This document shows positions 33,948 to 41,657 of a DNA stretch of 46,859 bases, in pieces; the stretch's first letter is position 1; each line of letters opens with the position of its first letter. The stretch is from the NCBI GenBank assembly GCA_022548915.1, contig JAKZES010000044.1:1-46859 (forward strand), written 5' to 3'. The notes under the pieces are model-generated. The model made no database searches and was not told where the DNA came from. It saw nothing but the letters and a program-made list of their open reading frames with translations. The position numbers and the translations under genes are program-made. This DNA comes from Verrucomicrobiaceae bacterium E54 (GTDB lineage Bacteria; Verrucomicrobiota; Verrucomicrobiia; Verrucomicrobiales; Akkermansiaceae).

Positions 33948-35258
33948 TCAGGAAGGAAGCAGCTGGCCGAGCAGCAGTCCGGCGAGGGTGCTGAAGATGA
34001 CGACGAGCGCGACGTAGGTGAGCGTCTTGCGGGTGCCGATGACGGTGCGGATGACGAGCATGTTCGGCAGGCTGAGCGCGGGACCGGCGAGCAGCAGGGC
34101 CAGTGCCGGGCCATTGCCCATGCCGGAACCCTGAAGGCCCTCGACGATCGGGATCTCGGTGAGGGTGGCGAAATACATGAGCGCCCCGGCAAAGGAGGCG
34201 GCGAAGGTCGCCAGCGGCCCGTTGCCGCCGAGCGCGGACTCGATCCACTCCGAGGGGATCCAACCTTCGTGACCGGGCCGGCCCAGCAGCAGACCGGCGA
34301 CAAACACCCCGCCGAGCAGCAGGGGCATGACCTGCTTGGTGAAGCTCCACGTCTGCCGCCACCATTCGCCGGCCTCGCCCGGGGCCCCGGCGGTGAGCCA
34401 GACCAGCCCGCCCAGCCCGATCGAGAAGGACAGCAGCGGCTGCTCCGGCCGGACCGCCCAGCCCGCGGCGACCGCCAGCCCGACCAGCACGAGTCGTCCG
34501 CGGCGGACCCCGAACCACCCGGCGAGCATCAGCGCCAGCCCGGCTGCCGAGACCGCCACGATCCACCATTTCCAACGGAACACCGTCGCGAAGAAGGCCT
34601 GCTCGGAATCGCCCCAGTTGGCGAAGACCAGAATCGAAACCATTGCCGCGAAAAACAGCGCGTTCTGCCACAGCGGTCGGCTCGGCTCGGCGTCGGGCAG
34701 CTGCATCGATGCCTGGTCCCGCTCGCGCTCGCTGCGGCGGAAGATCCACGCCATCAGCAGACCGATCACGATCGCGAAGACGACCGCCCCGATGCCGCGG
34801 GCCAGCCCCATTTCCACGCCCAGCACCTTGGCGCTCATCACGATCGCCAGCGCGCTGATCGCCGGACCGGAGTAAAGAAAGGCGGTCGCCGGTCCGAGTC
34901 CGGCGCCCATCCGGTGGATGCCGGCGAAAAGCGGTAGTACGGTGCACGAGCAGACCGCCAGGATGGTGCCCGCGACCGACGCCACGCCGTAGGCGGCGAC
35001 GCGGTTCGCCCCGGCACCGAGGTATTTCATCACCGAACCCTGGCTGACGAACGCGGCGATGGCCCCGGCGATGAAAAAGGCCGGCAGCAGGCACAGCACC
35101 ACGTGCTCCCGCGCATACCAGCGGGTCAGTTCCAGGGCCTCGCCGAGTCCGGCATGGAAACGCGGCGACTCCAGCGGCATCCACCAGATCGCCAAAAACG
35201 CTCCCGCCAGGACCGCAGCCCGGCACCATTCGCTGCGGCGTTCGGAGAGGGTTGTCAT
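33948..35258 (-). CDS. DUF318/ArsP-type permease
   Basis: 436 aa, about ten transmembrane helices in two related halves. The first half has ILAVCSCTVLPLFAGIHRM (Cys103, Cys105) and LGPATAFLYSGPAISALA. The second has FATLTEIPIVEGLQGSGMGN and ALALLLAGPALSLPNMLV. ArsP, a trivalent organoarsenical exporter, belongs to this family; this protein is of the longer form usually encoded next to the small thioredoxin ArsE. The substrate (methyl or aromatic As(III)) is inferred from context. Confidence 0.8.
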   Translation of the reverse strand: MTTLSERRSEWCRAAVLAGAFLAIWWMPLESPRFHAGLGEALELTRWYAREHVVLCLLPAFFIAGAIAAFVSQGSVMKYLGAGANRVAAYGVASVAGTILAVCSCTVLPLFAGIHRMGAGLGPATAFLYSGPAISALAIVMSAKVLGVEMGLARGIGAVVFAIVIGLLMAWIFRRSERERDQASMQLPDAEPSRPLWQNALFFAAMVSILVFANWGDSEQAFFATVFRWKWWIVAVSAAGLALMLAGWFGVRRGRLVLVGLAVAAGWAVRPEQPLLSFSIGLGGLVWLTAGAPGEAGEWWRQTWSFTKQVMPLLLGGVFVAGLLLGRPGHEGWIPSEWIESALGGNGPLATFAASFAGALMYFATLTEIPIVEGLQGSGMGNGPALALLLAGPALSLPNMLVIRTVIGTRKTLTYVALVVIFSTLAGLLLGQLLPS

Positions 35259-35298
35259 CGGGAGTTTTCAGCCATGAGCGTATCGCTCTTCATCGCAG

Positions 35299-35979
35299 TC
35301 ACTGCTTGCCGCCCGCGCCGGGCCGCAGCAGGGCGAAGTCCGCCACCCGCGCGCCGGTGTTGCGGGCGGTGGTCAGGCCGAGTTCATCGCCGTCGATCCG
35401 GTCGTCGGCGCTCACCAGGGTGCCGCCCATGAAGGCGGGCGGGCGACCGCCGACGGGCACCATGCCGAAGCACATCATCGCGGTGTGGATCTCGTCGATG
35501 ACCCGCTCCTGGCCGCCGTTGCGGAAGCCACCGGTGGCGATCGCCCCGACCGGTTTGCCATCGAGCAGCATCCGCGGCTCGCGCAGCGGCGCACAGCGTT
35601 CGATGAAGGCCTTGCACAGCGAACTGAAGCCACGGAAGTAGGAAGGCGAGCCGACGATCAAACCGGCCACCGCGGGGTCCTGCAGCTTCGGCAGGATCGC
35701 GACGAAGTCGTCCTCGGGCGGCTTGGGCGACCATCCGGCGATCGACAATCCACCGAGATCGATGAGCTCGGTCTCGATGCGGGGGTCAACGCCCTTGGCG
35801 GCGTCCAAGGCCTCCTGCACGGCGGCCGCCGTGGTCATTCCCTGGCGCGGGCTGCATGAGATTCCGATGATCTTCAGGGACTTGCCAGGGGTGGGCGCTG
35901 CGAATGCCGCAGGAGCGGCAACCACCGTCGCGGATCCGGCGGCGGCGAGGAAATGACGGCGATTGAATGACTTTTTCAT
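35299..35979 (-). CDS. Tat-exported flavodoxin-like NAD(P)H:FMN oxidoreductase family protein
   Basis: 226 aa. The N terminus NRRHFLAAAGSATVVAA is a twin-arginine signal (Arg8-Arg9 counted from the preceding in-frame GTG), cleaved near AFAA. The FMN phosphate loop is IGISCSPRQGMTT, and VGSPSYFRGFSSLCKAFIER is the flavin-ring loop of the NADPH-dependent FMN reductase/iron-sulfur flavoprotein family. It lies 40 bases upstream of the permease and heads the arsP-E-F-G run. A periplasmic flavoprotein in this position may reduce arsenicals or nitroaromatics; that is inference. Start at ATG 35979; a GTG one codon earlier is also possible. Confidence 0.78.
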   Translation of the reverse strand: MKKSFNRRHFLAAAGSATVVAAPAAFAAPTPGKSLKIIGISCSPRQGMTTAAAVQEALDAAKGVDPRIETELIDLGGLSIAGWSPKPPEDDFVAILPKLQDPAVAGLIVGSPSYFRGFSSLCKAFIERCAPLREPRMLLDGKPVGAIATGGFRNGGQERVIDEIHTAMMCFGMVPVGGRPPAFMGGTLVSADDRIDGDELGLTTARNTGARVADFALLRPGAGGKQ

Positions 35980-36052
35980 CACGGTGTCCGGGTTGGAATG
36001 GCGACCGGGCGGACTTGCTCGATCCAGATCAGGAATCCTGTGTTAATCGAAG

Positions 36053-36074
36053 ATTGGCGTAATGGCGAAATAAT
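36053..36074. promoter_or_regulatory. Candidate ArsR operator upstream of the flavodoxin-arsPEFG run
   Basis: Contains TGGCG twice at 8-base spacing (TGGCGTAATGGCGAAAT); on the minus strand the second copy reads ATTTCGCCA (36063-36071). The same 9-mer lies in front of arsR2, and a one-base variant in front of arsR1. It is located 75-95 bases upstream of the flavodoxin start, in the 134-base gap after arsR1. Confidence 0.45.
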
Positions 36075-36113
36075 GTGTGTGGCGGTGTCTGGCGTGAGAC
36101 TTGGTTCCGGAAA

Positions 36114-36449
36114 TCAGGTGGCGCAGGCCTCGCAGAGGGTGACGCGTTCCTCGCCGGCATCGACCTTGTTGATGCAGTCGGCAAAGCTCAGAACGCAGGG
36201 GAATGCGAGATGGTAGAAGATCTGCTGGCCCCGGCGCTCGTCTTCGATCACTCCCGCATGGCGGAGGACCGAAAGGTGACGCGAGGTGGTGGAGTTCGAG
36301 CAACCAGCCACCGCGGCAAGTTCACAGGCGCAGACCGGCCCCTCCTTCAGGGCGTGAACGATCGCCATGCGACCGGCATGGCCGAGGGCCTTGAAGACTT
36401 CGGCCTGGCGCGAGAGGGATCGCCGGGACGGGAGGGAGCTTTGCTTCAT
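36114..36449 (-). CDS. arsR: ArsR-family arsenite-responsive repressor (ArsR1)
   Basis: 111 aa winged-helix repressor. The As(III)-binding motif VCACEL (Cys40, Cys42) lies in helix 3 as in E. coli-type ArsR. The recognition helix is CSNSTTSRHLSVLRHAGVI and the wing ERRGQQIFYHLA. The C terminus has extra Cys (FPCVLSFADCI, LCEACAT). It begins the leftward ars genes and is divergent from arsR2, with a 214-base shared control region. Expected to release DNA on binding As(III) or Sb(III). Confidence 0.87.
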   Translation of the reverse strand: MKQSSLPSRRSLSRQAEVFKALGHAGRMAIVHALKEGPVCACELAAVAGCSNSTTSRHLSVLRHAGVIEDERRGQQIFYHLAFPCVLSFADCINKVDAGEERVTLCEACAT

Positions 36450-36500
36450 GGCTCGGACTGGATGGAGTGGAGTGTCGGGGTGGAGTGTCGGTGCCGGGCA

Positions 36501-36550
36501 GACGAGATAATTATTCGTCTTTTAGCGAAATAAGCAAATCATTTTTTCGC
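36501..36550. promoter_or_regulatory. Candidate arsR1 operator/promoter region
   Basis: An AT-rich island in the divergent region. It has the imperfect dyad GACGAGATAATTATTCGTC (36501-36519), then TAGCGAAAT (36523-36531, complement ATTTCGCTA) and inverted GCGAAA/TTTCGC (36525-36530, 36545-36550). ArsR/SmtB sites are typically AT-rich dyads like this. It lies 50-100 bases upstream of arsR1. Confidence 0.5.
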
Positions 36551-36626
36551 CGACCGAAATCGCTCAAGCCGAGCAGCTTACTCGATTGTCCCTGACCGCC
36601 CGAAAGCCTCCGTCGGCAATTCATAT

Positions 36627-36661
36627 TTGACAAAAACGCCAAGCTTGGTCATTTCGCCAAG
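36627..36661 (+). promoter_or_regulatory. Candidate promoter/operator of arsR2-DUF6428-arsC-acr3
   Basis: TTGACA (36627-36632) is followed by the perfect 10-bp palindrome CCAAGCTTGG (36639-36648) and ATTTCGCCA (36651-36659). CGCCAAG occurs twice, 18 bases apart (36637 and 36655). The -10 element is unclear. The region ends 2 bases before the arsR2 ATG, so the transcript would have a very short leader. Confidence 0.5.
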
Positions 36662-36663
36662 TA

Positions 36664-36960
36664 ATGAGTGTGCTGAACACCGACCGCCGCGTCGCCGTCA
36701 TCAAGGCCCTTGCCCATCCGGCGCGGCTCCGGATCGCCGAGGCCCTCGCCTCGGGCGAACGCTGCGTGACCGAACTGCAGGCGCTGGTCGGCGGCGACCT
36801 TTCCACCGTCTCCAAGCACCTCACCCTGATGCGCGAGGCCGGCTGGGTCGCCTGCGAGAAGCACGGCCAGCACGTCCACTACCGCCTCGCCTGCGACTGC
36901 CTCGCCACATTCCTCCACTGCATCGATTCCCTCGCGGGCGACGATTCCAACTGCTGCTGA
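36664..36960 (+). CDS. ArsR-family repressor with C-terminal Cys cluster (ArsR2)
   Basis: 98 aa winged-helix regulator. KALAHPARLRIAEAL opens the fold, GGDLSTVSKHLTLMREAGWV is the DNA-reading part, and EKHGQHVHYRL is the wing. Helix 3 has only one Cys (ERCVTEL, Cys34), so the E. coli-type Cys-x-Cys site is absent. Instead Cys77, Cys79, Cys86, Cys97 and Cys98 cluster at the C terminus. Other ArsR clades bind As(III) with C-terminal Cys, so sensing by a different site from ArsR1 is likely. It heads the rightward operon, 3 bases before the next gene. Confidence 0.83.
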   Translation: MSVLNTDRRVAVIKALAHPARLRIAEALASGERCVTELQALVGGDLSTVSKHLTLMREAGWVACEKHGQHVHYRLACDCLATFLHCIDSLAGDDSNCC

Positions 36961-36963
36961 ACC

Positions 36964-37437
36964 ATGACCGTTTCCGAATTCCTCCACCTCCTCCGGGATC
37001 ATCCCGATCACCGCATCGTCTTCCGCCTCTCGGACGGGTCCGAGGTGCCGCCGCACTTCCACGTCACCGAAGTCGGCCATGCGGCCAAGTCCTTCATCGA
37101 CTGCGGCGGCAAGCGTCACACCACCGAGTCGTGCCTCCTGCAGCTCTGGATCGCCGACGACACCGATCACCGCCTGCTCGCGTCGAAGTTGCTCTCGATC
37201 TTCGACCGCGCCGACGGCCTGCTGCCATCGACCGCGCTTCCGGTGGAAATCGAACACGAGGCCCCGGTGCTGACGCAGCTTCCGATCACCCGCTGCGACG
37301 TGACCGACGCAGAACTGCACTTCCACACCGAGTTCAAACACACCGACTGCCTCGCCAAGGACATCTGCCTGCCAGACTTCTCACTGCCCGCCCTCCCCGG
37401 CCAGCAAGCCTGCAATCCCGCCAGCGGCTGCTGTTGA
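36964..37437 (+). CDS. DUF6428 family protein
   Basis: 157 aa soluble protein beginning MTVSEFLHLLRDHPDHRIVF. It includes PPHFHVTEVGHAAKSFIDCG, TTESCLLQLWIADDTDHRLL and a Cys/His-rich end (HFHTEFKHTDCLAKDICLP) finishing ASGCC. The family is usually found inside ars operons; its function is not established to my knowledge. The His/Cys content suggests metal or metalloid binding (inference). Placed between arsR2 and arsC. Confidence 0.75.
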   Translation: MTVSEFLHLLRDHPDHRIVFRLSDGSEVPPHFHVTEVGHAAKSFIDCGGKRHTTESCLLQLWIADDTDHRLLASKLLSIFDRADGLLPSTALPVEIEHEAPVLTQLPITRCDVTDAELHFHTEFKHTDCLAKDICLPDFSLPALPGQQACNPASGCC

Positions 37438-37440
37438 ACC

Positions 37441-37468
37441 CAATCCGCAATCCCAAATCCGAAATCTG
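37441..37468 (+). repeat. Four 7-bp tandem repeats upstream of arsC
   Basis: Heptamers CAATCCG, CAATCCC, AAATCCG and AAATCTG follow each other without gaps and end two bases before the arsC ATG. No Shine-Dalgarno sequence is present. Comparable arrays precede rplK and the TIGR02206 gene. Confidence 0.9.
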
Positions 37469-37470
37469 AG

Positions 37471-37890
37471 ATGATCTTGGTTCTCTGCACTGGAAACTCC
37501 TGCCGCTCGCACATGGCCGAGGGCATCCTGCAAAAGGCGCTCGGACCCGGTTTCGAGGTCGCCTCGGCCGGCTCCAACCCCGCCGGCTACGTCCACCCGC
37601 TCGCCATCAAGGCGCTCGGCGAAATCGGCATCGACATCTCCAGCCACAGCTCCAAGCACCTCGACACCTTCCTCGACCGGGATGTGGAGACCGTGATCAC
37701 GGTCTGTGGCAATGCCGACCAGGCCTGCCCGACCTTTCCCGGACAGGCCAACCGTCACCACTATCCCTTTGACGATCCGGCCCACGCCGAGGGCGACGAA
37801 GAGCAACAAATGGCCGTCTTCCGCCGCGTGCGCGATGAAATCCTGGCGGTCTTCACCGCCTACGCCGACGGCCGACTCGACCAGCGCTGA
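37471..37890 (+). CDS. arsC: Arsenate reductase, thioredoxin-coupled low-molecular-weight phosphatase type
   Basis: 139 aa. Reduces As(V) to As(III) using a cascade of three Cys recharged by thioredoxin. P-loop CTGNSCRS has catalytic Cys6 and Arg12; the relay pair is Cys79 and Cys86 in [10 protein letters not shown], as in pI258-type Ars[17 protein letters not shown] carries the acid loop Asp-Pro. Expected cytoplasmic. It is 5 bases upstream of acr3, so the arsenite made is exported by the next gene product. Confidence 0.92.
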   Translation: MILVLCTGNSCRSHMAEGILQKALGPGFEVASAGSNPAGYVHPLAIKALGEIGIDISSHSSKHLDTFLDRDVETVITVCGNADQACPTFPGQANRHHYPFDDPAHAEGDEEQQMAVFRRVRDEILAVFTAYADGRLDQR

Positions 37891-37895
37891 CTCCC

Positions 37896-38948
37896 ATGTC
37901 GGAACACGTCGCCTCCCGCATGTCCTTTCTCGACCGTTACCTGACGGTCTGGATCTTCGCCGCCATGGCCATCGGCATTCTCGTCGGCCGTTTCCTCATC
38001 AGCGACCCCGAGGCCTTCTTCGCGCCCTTCACGGTCGGCACCACCAACATCCCGCTGGCGATCGGCCTGATCGTCATGATGTATCCGCCGCTGGCCAAGG
38101 TGCGCTACGGCGAGTTGCCGCGCGTTTTTGCCAACCCGCGCATCCTCGGCCTGTCGCTGGTCCAGAACTGGATCATCGGTCCGGTGCTGATGTGGGTGCT
38201 GGCGATCCTCCTCCTGCGCGACCAACCGGACTACATGGTCGGGCTCATCCTCGTCGGTCTTGCCCGCTGCATCGCCATGGTGCTGGTGTGGAACGATCTC
38301 GCGAAAGGTTCATCCGAATACGCGGCCGGGCTGGTGGCCCTCAACAGCATCGCCCAGATCCTCTTCTACGGCGCCTACGCGTGGCTGTTCATCACCGTGC
38401 TGCCGCCCCTGGTCGGGCTCGAAGGAGTGGTAGTCGAGATCGCCATGAGCGACATCTTCACCTCGGTGATGATCTACCTCGGCATCCCGTTCTTCGCCGG
38501 CATGCTCAGCCGCTTCTGGCTGACCCGCTGGAAGGGCGTTGAATGGTATGAAGAGAAATTCATTCCCCGCATCTCGCCGCTGACCCTGATCGCCCTGCTG
38601 TTCACCATCGTGGTGATGTTCACCTACAAGGGCGACGCCATCGTCGAGCTTCCCCTCGACGTCCTGCGCATCGCCATCCCGCTGGTGATCTACTTCGCGG
38701 TCATGTTCCTGGTGAGCTTCGCCATGGCCGCCAAAATGGGTGCCGACTACCCGCGCACCGCCAGCGTCGCCTTCACCTCGGCGGGCAACAACTTCGAGTT
38801 GGCCATCGCCGTGGCCATCGCGGTCTTCGGCATCGACTCCGGCATCGCCTTCGCCGCCGTCGTCGGCCCCCTGATCGAGGTCCCGGCCCTAATCGCGCTG
38901 GTCCACGTGTCCTTCGCGTTGAAACGACGTTTCCATGGCGGGGCCTGA
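37896..38948 (+). CDS. acr3: ACR3-family arsenite efflux transporter
   Basis: 350 aa with ten predicted transmembrane helices. Family block [20 protein letters not shown] contains Cys125, the conserved Cys needed for As(III) transport. The N-terminal [20 protein letters not shown] and the [20 protein letters not shown] block near the C terminus are typical. Energy comes from the proton motive force. It terminates the rightward ars operon, 6 bases from the end of the convergent RecQ gene. Confidence 0.93.
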   Translation: MSEHVASRMSFLDRYLTVWIFAAMAIGILVGRFLISDPEAFFAPFTVGTTNIPLAIGLIVMMYPPLAKVRYGELPRVFANPRILGLSLVQNWIIGPVLMWVLAILLLRDQPDYMVGLILVGLARCIAMVLVWNDLAKGSSEYAAGLVALNSIAQILFYGAYAWLFITVLPPLVGLEGVVVEIAMSDIFTSVMIYLGIPFFAGMLSRFWLTRWKGVEWYEEKFIPRISPLTLIALLFTIVVMFTYKGDAIVELPLDVLRIAIPLVIYFAVMFLVSFAMAAKMGADYPRTASVAFTSAGNNFELAIAVAIAVFGIDSGIAFAAVVGPLIEVPALIALVHVSFALKRRFHGGA

Positions 38949-38954
38949 AAGTCC

Positions 38955-40859
38955 TCAAACCCCCTCCTCCACTAACGCCAGCACCCGCTCGAAGGGCAGG
39001 TGCTCGAGCAGGGCAAAGGCGTCGTGGCGCGTCAGCCGCGCGCGACCGGCGGCCGGGCTGCGGATGCCGCACAGGAAGCGCGCAAGCTGCCGCGGTGAGC
39101 TGAGCGCGGCGTGCTTCTCGTCCCGCAGCGATTGGATCATCGTCAGATCGTCGTCGCTCGGATCGGGAAACTCGCGGCGAGGGAGGGGTTCGGGCACCCG
39201 CCCCCGGCAACGATCACAGTGTCCGCACTCGCCGATCTCCTCGCCGAAGTGCGTGGTGACGAAATTCGTCAGGCAGCCATCGCCCTGCGCCAGCGCCACC
39301 ACCTGGCCGAGCCGGTCCAGATCGGCCTGCTCGCGCTGACGGAACCTCTCGTCGAGACGGCGGGCGATCTCCTTCAAATCCACGGCTTCATCCAGAAGCC
39401 TATACCCCTGACGAACACCCCCCTTCTTGAGGGCGACATCGCCCGCCTCCTCGAGGTGAACCAGCGCCGCGATGATCCGCTCGCGGGTCTCGCCGGTTTC
39501 CATCGCCACCCGGTCGACTTCAAAGGTCAGCCAGCTGCGACCCTCCTTCGCCGCCGCGAAGATTTTCCTGAGGAAGGACTTGCGACGGGAATCGTAACCA
39601 GCGAGGACCCGTTCGAAATCGCGGATCAGGCGCACCGAGTAACTGGCGTAGAAGGGCCGCGTCGCCTCGATCACCCCCTCCAACTCGAGGTAGGTCAGAA
39701 GAGTCGTCACCACCAGCGGGCGGATGTCGTTGACGGTCGAAAGTTCGTACACCGAGACATCGAACTCCCGCCCGAGCCGCAGCACGTGATCGACCAGGTT
39801 CCGCACCGCCCGCGGCGTCGGCGTGTCGCCGTAGATGAAATTCTCCAGCGTCACCAGGTCATCACCGCAGGCCAGCATCTCGCAGACCGACTCCTTGCCG
39901 TCGCGTCCGGCCCGGCCGGTTTCCTGCGAGTAGTTCTCCAGCGACTTCGGCAGGTTGTAGTGGAAGACCGCCCGGATGTCCGCCTTGTCGATGCCCATGC
40001 CGAAGGCGATCGTCGCGACAATGATCCGGATTTCCCCGGCCATGAAACGTTCCTGAGCCCCGGCCCGGAACTCGGCCGGCATTCCCGCGTGGTAGGCCTG
40101 GGCCGCCAGTCCCTTCCGCTTGAGAAAGGTCGCCACCGACTCCGCCGTGTGCTGGAGCGTCACGTAGACGACCACCGGACCCTCAATGCCGCCGATCCTT
40201 TCCAGCAACAACTCGTTGCGTTCGGCAGCCGCCACCGGCGAGACGCGGAGGTCGAGGTTGCTGCGATGGAAGGAAAGCTGGATGTGATCGTTTTCGGCGA
40301 TCCCGAACTCGCGACAGACATCGGCCGCCACCGACGGCGTCGCGGTCGCGGTGAGGCACAGCACCCGCGGCACCTTCAGGTCGCGGCAGAGCTTCGCCAA
40401 CTTCAGGTAGTCGGGCCGGAAGTTGTGCCCCCATTCCGAGATGCAGTGGGCCTCGTCGATCGCCACCATGCCGATCTGCATCCGTGCGAGGCGCTGGCGG
40501 AATCCTTCGTTCGCCAGCCGCTCCGGGGCGACGTAGAGCAGCTTCACGGAGCCCTCCCGCAGGCCGTCCATCACCGCCGCGTATTCCTCCTGGCTCAGCG
40601 ACGAGTCCAGCCGCGCCGCGCCGATCCCCCGGGCCCGCAACGCATCGACCTGATCCTTCATCAGCGCGATCAGGGGGGAAACCACCAGGGTGACGCCGTC
40701 GATCATCAGGGCCGGGAGCTGGTAGCAGAGCGACTTGCCACCCCCGGTCGGGAAGACGGCGAGCATCGAGCGACCGGCGAGCAGGCCATCGACCACCTCC
40801 CTCTGGCCCTCGCGGAAACCCGCATGCCCGAATTTTTCCTTCAGCAGCCCCTCAGGCAT
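38955..40859 (-). CDS. RecQ-family ATP-dependent DNA helicase, variant domain order
   Basis: 634 aa superfamily 2 helicase. Motif I is FPTGGGKSLCYQLPA and motif II IDEAHCISEWGHNFRPDY. Motif III is LTATATPSV, and motif VI ends ETGRAGRDG at residue 321. The RecQ zinc motif (Cys529, Cys545, Cys548, Cys551 in HFGEEIGECGHCDRC) is about 210 residues after motif VI instead of about 55. The extra roughly 150 residues (VSVYELSTVNDIRPLVVTTL and LIRDFERVLAGYDSRRKSFL) look like an inserted helical or winged-helix unit. The C-terminal end may be a degenerate HRDC domain. Role: DNA repair and recombination. Confidence 0.85.
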   Translation of the reverse strand: MPEGLLKEKFGHAGFREGQREVVDGLLAGRSMLAVFPTGGGKSLCYQLPALMIDGVTLVVSPLIALMKDQVDALRARGIGAARLDSSLSQEEYAAVMDGLREGSVKLLYVAPERLANEGFRQRLARMQIGMVAIDEAHCISEWGHNFRPDYLKLAKLCRDLKVPRVLCLTATATPSVAADVCREFGIAENDHIQLSFHRSNLDLRVSPVAAAERNELLLERIGGIEGPVVVYVTLQHTAESVATFLKRKGLAAQAYHAGMPAEFRAGAQERFMAGEIRIIVATIAFGMGIDKADIRAVFHYNLPKSLENYSQETGRAGRDGKESVCEMLACGDDLVTLENFIYGDTPTPRAVRNLVDHVLRLGREFDVSVYELSTVNDIRPLVVTTLLTYLELEGVIEATRPFYASYSVRLIRDFERVLAGYDSRRKSFLRKIFAAAKEGRSWLTFEVDRVAMETGETRERIIAALVHLEEAGDVALKKGGVRQGYRLLDEAVDLKEIARRLDERFRQREQADLDRLGQVVALAQGDGCLTNFVTTHFGEEIGECGHCDRCRGRVPEPLPRREFPDPSDDDLTMIQSLRDEKHAALSSPRQLARFLCGIRSPAAGRARLTRHDAFALLEHLPFERVLALVEEGV

Positions 40860-40899
40860 GGGCAGAGGCTGGACGAGTCGGCGAAGGGCGGCAAGGACA

Positions 40900-41601
40900 C
40901 TACCAGAAGAACACCACCGGAGGCACGACCACCTTCACCGATCCCGGCCCGTTGTCCTCGCTCTGTTCGATGGCCGTCACCACCTCGTCCTCGAACTCGA
41001 TCAGGATCTTCCCCCGCTCCTCCTGCGTCACATGGGAAAGCTGCCGGAAGGTCCGCCCGGTGATCGGATCGCGGATGTAGGTGTAATGAGGCACTTCCTC
41101 GTAATCGATGAACTCCCACGACCCGCTGCGGCCCTTCTCGGTTTGACGCACCTTGGTCTTGGTCGGGTTCCCGAGGGCTTGAGCCACCTCGTCGATGGTC
41201 ATCCCGATCGCCGCGCGGTTCTCCTCGATCAGCTTGGCCACCTCGAGCTGCCGCTCGTAGAGTTTTTTCAGGTTTTCGACAAAGTTCGGATCCTTCGAGG
41301 CGAACGCCCAGGGGGCGACCCAGCCCTTCACCGGATTGCCCCCGGTCCGCGCGGTCACCCGGTAGGCCCGCTCCGTCATGGCTTCCAGCACGACCTTCTG
41401 GTCCTTGGTGACCATGCCGAGACGCCTCTTGCCTTCCTTGTCCGAGAAAATCGGCGCTTCCTTGATGATCCGGAGCTCGATCGGCTTCTCAAGATGCTGG
41501 TCGAGATAGACCACATCGGGATCCGAATCGAGCAACGAGCGTCGCGAGTCGGCGAGCGCCAACAGCGGCAGGGCGAACAGGATGAGCAGCGGCTTGGTCA
41601 T
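40900..41601 (-). CDS. Secreted SH3-like/BamE-like protein
   Basis: 233 aa with a short signal peptide (MTKPLLILFALPLLALA). Residues about 45-100 look like a bacterial SH3 fold (IIKEAPIFSDKEGKRRLGMV, YRVTARTGGNPVKGWVAPW). A helix follows (LKKLYERQLEVAKLIEENRA), then an SmpA/BamE-like segment (IGMTIDEVAQALGNPTKTKV, RSGSWEFIDYEE, ILIEFEDEVVTAIEQ). The ATG at MTKP is the first sensible start; upstream codons overlap the NiSOD region as shadow. It lies 56 bases downstream of the NiSOD gene on the same strand and may be cotranscribed. Confidence 0.65.
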   Translation of the reverse strand: MTKPLLILFALPLLALADSRRSLLDSDPDVVYLDQHLEKPIELRIIKEAPIFSDKEGKRRLGMVTKDQKVVLEAMTERAYRVTARTGGNPVKGWVAPWAFASKDPNFVENLKKLYERQLEVAKLIEENRAAIGMTIDEVAQALGNPTKTKVRQTEKGRSGSWEFIDYEEVPHYTYIRDPITGRTFRQLSHVTQEERGKILIEFEDEVVTAIEQSEDNGPGSVKVVVPPVVFFW

Positions 41602-41657
41602 GGGGATGATGGGCGGCGTCCCGCCCGGTTTAGAGACGTGCCGCGCGCCCGCGGCAT

